DNA of 49,561 nt from CAYQQR01 sp964420035 (GTDB lineage: Bacteria; Bacteroidota; Bacteroidia; Bacteroidales; SM23-62): NCBI GenBank assembly GCA_964420035.1, contig CAYQQR010000030.1, positions 1 through 49,561 on the forward strand, given 5' to 3'. A program made the translations under genes and the position numbers. The notes beneath the pieces are model-generated. The model saw only the letters and a list, made by a program, of their open reading frames with translations. It ran no database searches and was not told the DNA's origin. Of the stretch, positions 42,649 through 49,561 are shown piece after piece (positions within the stretch are counted from its first letter, which is position 1; each line of letters starts with the position of its first letter).

Positions 42649-42933
42649 CTACCGGAAAAATATAAAATAAGATACAAAGAACAGGAAGAGAATCAGGAGG
42701 ACCAGGCGAACATTAGATTGTTTTTTCACTCTCCTGGTTTTGTCGAAATACCCCCGCATGCTCCCCCGCGTAATGGTGGGAACATAATGGTCCTCATCAT
42801 CGGATTTGCCGAGTTCACGGCGGATCCTTTTCAGTCGTTCTTCACGCTTTTCCTTCTCCTCATCATAGTACAGGGGCTGGTAGTTAAAACGCTTATGTTG
42901 CGGGATTTTAAAAAACCTGGGAATGCCTGCCAT
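42649..42933 (-). CDS. Small conserved membrane protein next to mutL
   Basis: 94 residues. Basic and acidic N-terminal two-thirds (FFKIPQHKRFNYQPLYYDEEKEKREERL contains its conserved core) and one hydrophobic C-terminal helix (VLLILFLFFVSYFIFF), so a tail-anchored protein facing the cytoplasm. I recall similar short proteins beside mutL in other Bacteroidota, sometimes misnamed riboflavin synthase subunit beta; nothing supports that function. It has a strong promoter (42953-42984) and probably starts the mutL transcript. Confidence 0.75.
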   Translation of the reverse strand: MAGIPRFFKIPQHKRFNYQPLYYDEEKEKREERLKRIRRELGKSDDEDHYVPTITRGSMRGYFDKTRRVKKQSNVRLVLLILFLFFVSYFIFFR

Positions 42934-42952
42934 TTTCTCTCTTTTTCGGTTT

Positions 42953-42984
42953 CAAAGGTAATTTTTAATTAGAATGAATTCAAA
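42953..42984 (-). promoter_or_regulatory. Bacteroidota-type promoter for the small protein and mutL
   Basis: On the minus strand TTTG (42984-42981), 20 bp, then TACCTTTG (42960-42953); both parts match consensus. Nineteen bp separate it from the ATG at 42933. One of the best promoter matches in the window. Confidence 0.65.
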
Positions 42985-43003
42985 TTTAATACCAAAGCAA
43001 CGA

Positions 43004-43011
43004 TATTTTTG
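43004..43011 (+). promoter_or_regulatory. Possible -7 box (TATTTTTG) for yifB
   Basis: Fits TAnnTTTG, but lies 142 bp before the yifB ATG, so the leader would be long and would contain the palindrome at 43086-43106. No good -33 element. Confidence 0.3.
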
Positions 43012-43085
43012 GGGTAAAAGTATTAAGGGAAAAGAAAGGATTGTTTCGGGTTACGAGATACGAGTTAAGCGTAACGCGAAACCCG

Positions 43086-43106
43086 CCTGCCTGACCGGTA
43101 GGCAGG
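43086..43106. repeat. Palindromic element CCTGCCT...AGGCAGG
   Basis: CCTGCCT (43086-43092) and AGGCAGG (43100-43106) pair around GACCGGT. It lies between the mutL group and yifB in a stretch with repeated GTAACGCG/ACGAGATACGAG-like words. It shares the words TGCCTG and AGGCAGG, in the same order, with the hairpin at 7823-7848, so both may be copies of a dispersed element. Confidence 0.6.
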
Positions 43107-43153
43107 TAACACGTAACATTTTTTCAATCCGCAATCCGTAATTAGAGAATAGT

Positions 43154-44692
43154 ATGTTAGTCAAAACCTTCGGTTCCTCGGTACAAGGAATATCGGCAAC
43201 TCTAATAACCATAGAGGTGGATATTTCCAAGGGCATTAATTTCCTCATCGTAGGTTTGCCCGATAACGCCATCCGGGAAAGTCAGCAGCGGGTAAATTCC
43301 GCCCTGCGGCGCAACGGCTACCGCATACCTGGCAAAAGAGTGGTGATCAACATGGCTCCCGCGGATATCCGCAAGGAGGGGGCAGCCTACGATCTGCCCT
43401 TGGCCATAGGTATTCTGGCGGCCGATGAAAAGATCCCTTCGGATGACTTCGCCGACTATATGATCATGGGAGAGCTTTCCCTGGACGGCAGCTTGCATAA
43501 GATCCGCGGCGCCCTGCCCATTTCCCTTTGCGCACGTGATCTGGGCTTCAAGGGATTGATCCTGCCCATGGCCAATGCCCGCGAGGCGGGGGTGGTTAAA
43601 GAAATTGATGTTTATGGCGTTCAGAATATCTCGGAGGTCATTCATTTTTTCAGGGATGATGTTCCCCTGAAGAAGGTTACCACCGATATCGACAAGGAAT
43701 TCAGGGATAGGGTGAATGAATACCCTGTGGACTTTTCGGATGTCAAGGGGCAGCACAAGGTCAAAAGGGCCATGGAGGCGGCAGCAGCAGGAGGACACAA
43801 CGTCATCATGATCGGTCCGCCCGGTGCCGGCAAGACCATGCTGGCCAAACGATTGCCGACCATCATGCCGCCCCTGACCATGGAGGAGGCATTGAACACC
43901 ACCAAGATCCATTCCGTAGCCGGCCGTATAGGTGCCAACGACAGCCTGGTGACCCAGCGACCCTTCCGGGCACCCCATCATACCATTTCCGATGTGGCTT
44001 TGGTTGGCGGTGGGACCTACCCGCAGCCCGGGGAGATTTCCCTGGCCCACAACGGGGTGTTGTTCATGGACGAGCTGCCCGAGTTTAAGCGTAATGTGCT
44101 GGAAGTTCTGCGCCAGCCCCTGGAAGGACGGTTGATCACCATCTCCCGGGCCAAGTTCACCATCGAATACCCGGCTTCATTTATGCTCATCGCCTCCATG
44201 AATCCCTGTCCATGCGGTTATTACAACCACCCCGATAAAGCTTGTGTCTGCAGTCCGGGCTCCGTACAGCGCTACCTGTCCAAGATTTCCGGTCCGCTGC
44301 TTGACCGGATCGACCTTCATATCGAGGTGGTACCGGTCCCTTTCAAGCAATTATCGGAAGAAATGAGTTCGGAGAAAAGTAAGCAGATCAGGGAGCGGGT
44401 GATTGCTGCAAGGAACATCCAGGAAGAACGGTTCAAGGAGGACCCGGAAGTCCATTGCAATGCCCAGATGAGTTCGAGGCTGATCCGCCGGTACGTTCGT
44501 TTGGACGAAGCCGGCCAGGCCATGCTGAAAAATGCCATGGAGAAGCTGGATTTCTCTGCCCGGGCCTATGATCGCATCCTCAAGGTCTCCCGTACCATTG
44601 CCGACCTGGATCATTCTCAGGAGGTGTTGTCCAGCCATGTTGCCGAAGCGATCAATTACCGTAACCTCGACCGGCAGGGTTGGGGAGCCTAA
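43154..44692 (+). CDS. YifB/ComM family Mg-chelatase-like AAA+ ATPase
   Basis: 512 residues. Lon-like N-terminal domain (VEVDISKGINFLIVGLPDNAIRES contains IVGLPD and the conserved RESQQRV), then the AAA+ core with Walker A IGPPGAGKTM (about 219-228) and Walker B GVLFMDELPEF, and the C-terminal Mg-chelatase domain. A cysteine cluster (NPCPCGYYNHPDKACVCSP) fits the family. ComM homologues act as branch-migration helicases during natural transformation. Base composition appears GC-richer than the genes on its left. Confidence 0.92.
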   Translation: MLVKTFGSSVQGISATLITIEVDISKGINFLIVGLPDNAIRESQQRVNSALRRNGYRIPGKRVVINMAPADIRKEGAAYDLPLAIGILAADEKIPSDDFADYMIMGELSLDGSLHKIRGALPISLCARDLGFKGLILPMANAREAGVVKEIDVYGVQNISEVIHFFRDDVPLKKVTTDIDKEFRDRVNEYPVDFSDVKGQHKVKRAMEAAAAGGHNVIMIGPPGAGKTMLAKRLPTIMPPLTMEEALNTTKIHSVAGRIGANDSLVTQRPFRAPHHTISDVALVGGGTYPQPGEISLAHNGVLFMDELPEFKRNVLEVLRQPLEGRLITISRAKFTIEYPASFMLIASMNPCPCGYYNHPDKACVCSPGSVQRYLSKISGPLLDRIDLHIEVVPVPFKQLSEEMSSEKSKQIRERVIAARNIQEERFKEDPEVHCNAQMSSRLIRRYVRLDEAGQAMLKNAMEKLDFSARAYDRILKVSRTIADLDHSQEVLSSHVAEAINYRNLDRQGWGA

Positions 44693-44700
44693 CGGTTGTC

Positions 44701-44800
44701 TAAAACCCTTCGGGTAGTTTAAAACGCCCGCGGCGTGGTTAAAACCCTTCGGGTAGTTTAAAACCGTCTGCGACGGTAGTTTAAATTTGCCTTCGGCAAA
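44701..44800. repeat. Array of five short hairpins with different stems and a common design
   Basis: Hairpins, with stem-loop-stem: ACCC-TTC-GGGT (44705-44715), ACGCC-CGC-GGCGT (44724-44736), ACCC-TTC-GGGT (44744-44754), ACCGTC-TGC-GACGGT (44763-44777), TTTGCC-TTC-GGCAAA (44786-44800). Their centres are 19-23 bp apart. The linkers are nearly constant (TAGTTTAAAA), the loops are all YNC closed by C-G, but stems differ with full complementarity. The array begins 12 bp after the yifB stop codon. Confidence 0.9.
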
Positions 44801-44820
44801 GGACTATTCTCCGTGCGCCT

Positions 44821-44870
44821 GCGCTGACCGCGTACCGCTAAAGCTATAGCGGTGGCGCAAGCTTCAGCGC
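44821..44870. repeat. Nested inverted repeat
   Basis: Outer arms GCGCTGA (44821-44827) and TCAGCGC (44864-44870) enclose a second pair CCGCTA (44835-44840) and TAGCGG (44847-44852). It directly follows the five-hairpin array. No gene is present. Confidence 0.65.
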
Positions 44871-44919
44871 AAGCGTAAGGGGATATATTATTGTAGCAAT
44901 GGAATAGACGCAGCATATT

Positions 44920-45057
44920 ATTCCCCGTAGGGGATACATAATAATTATTAGGTCTGATTCAGGAGCCCTCTATGTATGGCCTACGGCCAATGGATGGGTG
45001 GGCGTATCATGATGCTACAATAATGCATGGCCTGCGGCCAATGATTGGTGGGATGTA
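44920..45057. repeat. First copy of a composite repeat: CCCC-GTA-GGGG hairpin plus two 51-bp units
   Basis: Starts with a hairpin CCCC-GTA-GGGG (44923-44933) and an AT-rich link, then 51-bp units starting at 44975 and 45026, each with the hairpin TGGCC-TRC-GGCCA. The second unit has a different end (ATGATTGGTGGGATGTAG, 45035-45057 region), which also ends the second array. 44920-45021 recurs at 45135-45236, 215 bp away, with a single C/T difference. Confidence 0.9.
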
Positions 45058-45083
45058 GCATATTAATATGACGCAGCATATTA

Positions 45084-45535
45084 TTCCCCGTAGGGGATAA
45101 ATAATTGTAGCACCGGATAACACGCACCACAATTATTCCCCGTAGGGGATACATAATAATTATTAGGTCTGATTCAGGAGCCCTCTATGTATGGCCTACG
45201 GCCAATGGATGGGTGGGTGTATCATGATGCTACAATTATGTATGGCCTACGGCCAATGGATGGGTGGGCGTATNNNNNNNNNNNNNNNNNNNNNNNNNNN
45301 NNNNNNNNNNNNNNNNNNNNNNNNNNNNNNNNNNNNNNNNNNNNNNNNNNNNNNNNNNNNNNNNNNNNNNNNNTGGGCGTATCATGATGCTACAATTATG
45401 TATGGCCTACGGCCAATGGATGGGTGGGCGTATCATGATGCTACAATTATGTATGGCCTACGGCCAATGGATGGGTGGGTGTATCATGATGCTACAATTA
45501 TGTATGGCCTACGGCCAATGATTGGTGGGATGTAG
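45084..45535. repeat. Second composite repeat: two CCCC-GTA-GGGG hairpins plus a longer 51-bp tandem array
   Basis: Hairpins CCCC-GTA-GGGG lie at 45086-45096 and 45138-45148. The 51-bp units start at 45190 and 45241, then comes the assembly gap, then 45401, 45452 and 45503, exactly 51 bp apart on each side. Every unit carries TGGCC-TAC-GGCCA. The last unit ends in the same variant as the first array. The units on the two sides of the gap are out of register (160 bp is not a multiple of 51), as expected for a nominal gap. Short open frames through the units are artefacts of the period being divisible by three. Confidence 0.92.
45274..45373. other. Assembly gap of exactly 100 N
   Basis: A run of 100 N within the 51-bp array. 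The round number indicates a scaffold gap of unknown true size, caused by the tandem repeat. The number of repeat units and anything else inside is unknown. Confidence 0.98.
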
Positions 45536-45538
45536 GGA

Positions 45539-45734
45539 TTTCCTGCCTTCTGTAAAGAAATACACCCTCAACCCGGGATACCAGCTGTGTTATTGCCTTG
45601 GGATCCGGATCATGCAGGAACTTTATGAAAAATACGGGCAGGACGATCCGGCCGGCTTCACCGGGAAGGTCCTGGCGCAGGGAGAGATCATGACCGCGGA
45701 CCTGGAACAAATTCTGAAGAATACAGGTCCATAA
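45539..45734 (+). pseudogene. C-terminal remnant of a protein, DUF885-like
   Basis: About 60 codons ending at 45734 read FLPSVKKYTLNPGYQLCYCLGIR followed by a helix and GFTGKVLAQGEIMTADLEQIL. The pattern PGxQxxYxxG... then ...VL..G.....LE resembles the C terminus of DUF885-type proteins, which are ~550 residues, but I am not certain of the family. There is no start codon of its own in a sensible place, and the coding sequence begins where the 51-bp array ends. It therefore looks like a gene cut by the repeat region, or the product of a misjoined scaffold. Confidence 0.45.
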
Positions 45735-45813
45735 ATGATTTTCTTCCTTATTTTACAGAAAAACTGTATGAATGTGCTGATTTACTTTATTTTAGTAGAT
45801 CAATGCACCTTTA

Positions 45814-47211
45814 ATGACCGTTTTTTCAGGATACCACTCAGAATGGAACCTCGGCAGCCCGGGCGGATGGGATTACCAGCGCATCACCCAGCTGATCGGT
45901 AAAGAAGTATGGTCACTTTTCTCACGGGATCATAAAACGGTATTAATTGATTTCGACCATCCCCTGTTGCATCCCATCCATTCTTTCACGGAAATGCTGG
46001 TCAGGGTTTTGGTTTCCCTGGATGGCAGACGATCCGGGTTTATTGCCGTTGTGGCCGAGGAAGAAACCCTGAGGGATGTGGTGGAAAATATCAACCTTGT
46101 TGCTAGGCTCGACGCTATTGATGGGATCCGTTCCGCTTTGATGGCTCCTTACGAACTGGAACGCAAACAGGGCCGGGTCAGTTACCGGGGGGTACCGGTA
46201 TCCCTGATATTTATGGATTTCAATACCAATGTACTGCTCGATCTGCATAAGAAATACGGTTTGACCCCTCTTTTACAAGCCGTACGGGAAGGCCGGGTAA
46301 TCAATCCGAGGGGCACGGAGCCCATCAATTTCAAAGGGGTATATGAACTGATCACCGATCCGGAAAGAAACAAGCTCTTTCACCAGGAAACCATCAGGAG
46401 AACTCCCTGGACGCGTCAATTTTATCCACGGGAAACGACCGGTCCCAAAGGAGAAAAAATCAGCGATCTTGTCGCGTGGACCGCGAAAAACTGGGATGAC
46501 CTGGTACTGAAGCCCGAGCGTGGTTATTCAGGGAAGGGGGTAAAGGTGGGCTGTATTCATAATGACGTGGAAGACATCGTATCTCATGCCCTGAAGGAAG
46601 GGGATTACATCGTTCAGGAGAAGATCCCGCTTAACCTGTGGGCGGAAAGTATTCCTGAGCCGGATCATGAGAAAAAAGAGGTCATCATGAAGAATTACCA
46701 GACCGATTTCCGTTGTCTTTTCGGCATGGAGGTCCTGTACGGTTTCCTGGGACGGTTCGGCGGAGTCCCCACCAACGTGGGAAGCGGCGGCGGGGTTCAG
46801 CCCCTGGCTGTAGTACCGCCGGGCACCGAACCAGGGGAAATGACACGCAGAGTGAACGAGCTGGTACAAACGGCCGGGTACGAAAGGGTTTGTGAGATCA
46901 TGGAACACAGAAACAAGCTGGCGCTGGATCATTGTTTTACCTATCTGCTCGGACCCATCAGGATCGCACTGCGTCCCAGGCTGATCACGGGGAAACAATT
47001 GAAAGCTTTGGGACGGTACTGTAAATCCATCTGGAAAGACTGCCTGGTATTGGAAAAATTGTGGGAGGAAGGAAAACTGGGATTAAGGCTTAATATGGAT
47101 CCCGAAGAACTGGAGATCGTTCAATCACAACCCTGGAAAGGATCGGAGGCCATTTTCGCTTCCGACGGGTTGTTCAGTTTTGGTGCCCATGTCGATGCAA
47201 AGCTCTGTTGA
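45814..47211 (+). CDS. ATP-grasp family protein (glutathionylspermidine-synthase-like)
   Basis: 465 residues from ATG 45814; a stop in frame lies five codons upstream. ATP-grasp features: DLVLKPERGYSGKGVKVG (phosphate loop), GDYIVQEKIPLNLW, and a metal-binding region TDFRCLFGMEVLYGFLGRFG followed by TNVGSGGGVQPLAVV. The order resembles circularly permuted ATP-grasp enzymes of the glutathionylspermidine synthase type. Such enzymes form peptide or amide bonds using ATP. Acceptor and donor are unknown. A methyltransferase gene overlaps its 3' end, so the two probably act together. No recognisable non-ribosomal peptide or RiPP precursor is visible in the window. Confidence 0.75.
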   Translation: MTVFSGYHSEWNLGSPGGWDYQRITQLIGKEVWSLFSRDHKTVLIDFDHPLLHPIHSFTEMLVRVLVSLDGRRSGFIAVVAEEETLRDVVENINLVARLDAIDGIRSALMAPYELERKQGRVSYRGVPVSLIFMDFNTNVLLDLHKKYGLTPLLQAVREGRVINPRGTEPINFKGVYELITDPERNKLFHQETIRRTPWTRQFYPRETTGPKGEKISDLVAWTAKNWDDLVLKPERGYSGKGVKVGCIHNDVEDIVSHALKEGDYIVQEKIPLNLWAESIPEPDHEKKEVIMKNYQTDFRCLFGMEVLYGFLGRFGGVPTNVGSGGGVQPLAVVPPGTEPGEMTRRVNELVQTAGYERVCEIMEHRNKLALDHCFTYLLGPIRIALRPRLITGKQLKALGRYCKSIWKDCLVLEKLWEEGKLGLRLNMDPEELEIVQSQPWKGSEAIFASDGLFSFGAHVDAKLC

Positions 47212-47977
47212 TAGAAACTGGTGGAAGAAGATCTTCGATGAGATCTACCTGCTCACCGATTCCCGTTCGGTAGGAGATGAATATCTAACCCGTAAGGAAG
47301 TGGATTTTATCATTTCCTGGCTGAAGCTGGATCCTTCACAGCATATCCTTGATCTATGCTGCGGTCAGGGGCGTCATTCCCTGGAGCTTGCCCGAAGAGG
47401 GTACCGGCATATCACCGGACTGGATTATTCTACCACCCTTTTGGATAGAGCCAAAAAACAGGCGGAAAAAGAAAACCTGCCGGTACGTTATATCCGGGGA
47501 GATGCCCGCGAGACCAGGTTGCCCGCAAATTCTTTCCACAGGATCATTCTGATGGCCAGTTCCTTTGGATATTTTATTGAAGAGGAAGAAAACTACAGGA
47601 TATTGAAGGAAATATTCCGCCTCCTGAAAGGACCGGGCCGGGTTTTACTGGATCTGCCGGACCGGGATTATTGTATGGAAAATTTCCATCCGGTCTCAAA
47701 ACACAAGGTAAATGAAGAGATCAGCGTTACCCGCGAGAGAACACTGGAAAAAGATACCCTTTTCTCCAGGGAAAGTGTTTACTCCAAAGAAAAGGGCCTG
47801 ATCAGAAGATCCGACTACTGCATCAGGTTGTATAAACCTGAGAATATTTCCCGCTTACTGGTCAAAGCAGGATTTTCCAGGGTGGAATGCAACAACGGAT
47901 TTATGGACCGGGGTGCACAGGGCGATTTCGGTTGCATGACCAACCGGATGGTGGTAACCGCGGAAAAAAAGAGCTAG
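47180..47977 (+). CDS. Class I SAM-dependent methyltransferase
   Basis: 265 residues (260 if ATG 47195 is used; 47189 is also possible). The Rossmann SAM site is HILDLCCGQGRHSLELARRG; the acidic residue of strand 2 is in ITGLDYSTTLL, and motif IV in RIILMASSFGYF. Probably methylates a small molecule (Methyltransf_11/25 class). It overlaps the ATP-grasp gene by 17-32 bp depending on start and so is translationally coupled to it. Substrate unknown; it could be the product of the ATP-grasp ligase. Confidence 0.85.
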   Translation: MVPMSMQSSVDRNWWKKIFDEIYLLTDSRSVGDEYLTRKEVDFIISWLKLDPSQHILDLCCGQGRHSLELARRGYRHITGLDYSTTLLDRAKKQAEKENLPVRYIRGDARETRLPANSFHRIILMASSFGYFIEEEENYRILKEIFRLLKGPGRVLLDLPDRDYCMENFHPVSKHKVNEEISVTRERTLEKDTLFSRESVYSKEKGLIRRSDYCIRLYKPENISRLLVKAGFSRVECNNGFMDRGAQGDFGCMTNRMVVTAEKKS

Positions 47978-47995
47978 ATAAAAACAAGTTCCGTT

Positions 47996-49477
47996 TTACT
48001 CAGCTCCCGCTTTCTTCAGTGTTTCGATGATATCCAGATATTCTTTCTTTTTTTCTTCCGGGACCCCGGCATAAATATCCTGCTGTCCCTGCAGGTACAT
48101 TTCTGCCTTATATCCTCTCAGTGCGGTTGCCTGTGCAATTGCTCGTTCTTTTTCTTCCGGTGACATGGTCTTGAATAATTCCCTGACTTTATCGGGATCA
48201 ATGATAAATTGGCCTTGCTTCTCAGCCATATCCAGGGCAGTCTGGTTTTGTTTGTCCTTTGCCTTAACGTCCGCATCGCCTTCAATAAGGATTTTTACTA
48301 CATCTGCATGACCGAACCAGGCCGCCTCCATCAGTGCGGTCATGCCGTTGTCAAACCTGGAGTTGATATCTATTCCCTGGTCAATAAGGTTTTTGACTGT
48401 GGCAGCATTTCCTTCCTGGCAGGCCTGCAGGAGCATTTCTTTGCCGTGGTCCTGCTTTATGGCCTTTTTGATCCTGGGATCAATTTTAGCCCCTTTTTCT
48501 TCAAGAAATAGTACAGCCTCATATTGACCGGCATCATAGGCATAACCCACTGCAGACAGACCGAAATTGTCCTTTTCATGAATGTCAATCCCTCTAGAGA
48601 GAAGAAGCTCCATGCCTTCAAGATTCCCTTTCAGTGCAGCATACATCAGCGCAGTCATACCTGCGGCCAGCGGTGGGGAATAATCTCCCGACTTGCTTTC
48701 AAATTTCCAGTTCAGATCGGCACCCCGGTCCAGCAACAAGGCTGCAATCTCATTATTGCCGGTAGCGATGGCGACTAATAAAGGAGGTTTGAAAAAGGCA
48801 TCCTCCGGACGTTGCCTGGTGGCCTGTTCAAAAAGATATTTAACCGTCTCCTTCTTATCCATTTTGGTCATATGGGCCATAGTGGCTGCTTCCGTCATCG
48901 AGGTACCGCGACCCCTGGTAATCTCCCAGGCACCTTTTGCAGTAATGTCGGCTTTCTTATCCAGCAGCAAGGCAACCATTTCTTTATTTCCGTTGGCCAC
49001 GGCCATCATGAGAGGTGTCACCCCGATGGTTTGCCGGGTATCGTTGCTGCCGTTAAACTACGGTATTGACATCGGCCCCTTTTTCAATGAGCAATTCAGC
49101 CATTTTGTAATGATCCTCCTATACAGCAAGGAAAAGGGGGGAATAGTCCCTGTTCCCGGATCCTTGGTTGACATCCGCATTCTTTTCAATAAAAAATTCA
49201 GCCATTTCCACATGACCGCTCATGGCTGCAACAGCCAGGGGGGTATAACGACTGTTGTTCTTGAAATTGTTTACATCAATTTGTTTTCTTTTGACCAGCT
49301 TCTTCACTTTTGCGATATCATTGTTGTTACGGATGGCGTTAAAAAACCGTGTGTTAAAAACTTCTTTTGAAACACTCAAGTACGCGATGAGCATAAAGAT
49401 CAATATAGCGGCTACGATGGAAAGAACGATGATGACCCAGGTTTTCTTGGTTAATTCTTTTTTAGTTGGACAAACAT
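47996..49477 (-). pseudogene. Ankyrin-repeat membrane protein, broken by several lesions
   Basis: The largest intact frame (47996-49021, from GTG) covers about nine ankyrin repeats (TPLMMAVANGNKEMVALLLDKKADI, MTALMEAAWFGHADVVKILIEGDADV) and a helical C terminus. A second frame (49119-49403) has a membrane helix and two further repeats (YTPLAVAAMSGHVEMAEFFIEKNADV). Between them the ankyrin sequence continues through an in-frame TAG (49119-49121; LFLAV*EDHYKMAELLIEKGADVNT) and a one-base shift near 49060-49065. Upstream, the frame before the membrane helix has no start; adding one T to the T6 run at 49458-49463 would connect it with ATG 49477. Either a decayed gene or local sequence errors. Confidence 0.75.
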
Positions 49478-49535
49478 TTAATGAACATGAGGTATTATTT
49501 GATTAATTAGGGTTTGCTGATTTTTTCTAAAAACA

Positions 49536-49561
49536 TGTGTATAATGTTGATAATGTGGATA
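49536..49561. other. Cluster of DnaA-box-like 9-mers at the window edge, possible oriC
   Basis: Three adjoining 9-mers on the plus strand: TGTGTATAA (49536-49544), an exact match to the DnaA box TTATnCACA read from the other strand; TGTTGATAA (49545-49553), one mismatch; and TGTGGATA (49554-49561), the consensus cut by the window end after eight bases. The flanking sequence is AT-rich. Such head-to-tail boxes are usual at bacterial origins, often beside dnaA. The other side is not visible. Confidence 0.55.

Noticed and set aside
44701..44870. Integron attC site or tRNA/structured small RNA gene
   Set aside because: Hairpins are only 11-15 bases, no integrase is present, and no cloverleaf or promoter can be drawn; kept only as a repeat feature.
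45187..45535. Open frames through the 51-bp repeats giving 'MYGLRPMDGW...' peptides
   Set aside because: The unit length is divisible by three, so any frame without a stop stays open; the frames run through the N gap and have no protein-like composition.
45190..45535. CRISPR array
   Set aside because: Units are contiguous and 51 bp long with no unique spacers; no cas gene is near.
1..49561. rRNA or tRNA genes, prophage or insertion-sequence transposases
   Set aside because: No such sequence or coding region was recognised on either strand in this window.

Overview
The window reads as a chromosome segment of a member of the Bacteroidota, probably an uncultured relative of the Bacteroidales/Marinilabiliales; a run of exactly 100 N at 45274-45373 points to a scaffolded draft or metagenome assembly. 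The main evidence is family content (DUF5916 barrel protein, tandem rhomboids, head-GIN DUF2807 protein, propeller/SpoIIE sensor, TPR-caspase, Bacteroidota-type MutL) and repeated promoter sites of the form TAnnTTTG, some with an upstream TTG/TTTG at the usual distance. Shine-Dalgarno sequences are mostly absent. Genus is not determinable from what is visible.

Left part (1-9500, almost all minus strand): two small membrane proteins (DUF2752, DUF4190), both subunits of B12-dependent methylmalonyl-CoA mutase with a trailing thioredoxin-fold protein, class II fumarase, a CAP-domain lipoprotein, release factor 2 with its programmed +1 frameshift, and RecX/PrmC. Mutase and fumarase together fit a succinate/propionate route. 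RibD diverges from PrmC. At 11.6-17.2 kb lies a two-gene plus-strand unit: a secreted TPR-caspase protein, and 3 bp later a membrane-anchored beta-propeller sensor with a PP2C/SpoIIE phosphatase domain. A strong terminator-like hairpin sits inside the start of the second gene.

Middle (17-43 kb): housekeeping genes. LOG-family protein, thioredoxin, DnaE; S16 with a very long repetitive acidic/basic tail, RimM, DUF2807; TsaC, a GT4 glycosyltransferase, DapD, a putative metal exporter, DUF5916, YidD; a phosphofructokinase with the residues of the pyrophosphate-dependent type; SPOR lipoprotein; a DHOD-like/DUF434 pair; a peroxiredoxin-like protein; a Cys/Met PLP lyase; a PLP dehydratase; an EEP hydrolase; two rhomboids; MutL and a small partner protein; YifB.

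Right part (44.7-49.6 kb): an 840-bp gene-free repeat region. It begins with five consecutive short hairpins of different stem sequence but identical design (3-nt loop of form YNC), continues with copies of a hairpin CCCC-GTA-GGGG, and ends in two arrays of a 51-bp unit interrupted by the assembly gap. It abuts a truncated C-terminal gene remnant. Beyond it are an ATP-grasp enzyme with a methyltransferase, a broken ankyrin-repeat gene with at least three lesions, and, at the very end of the window, three adjoining 9-mers that match or nearly match the DnaA box. The last suggests that the window may stop at the edge of the replication origin.
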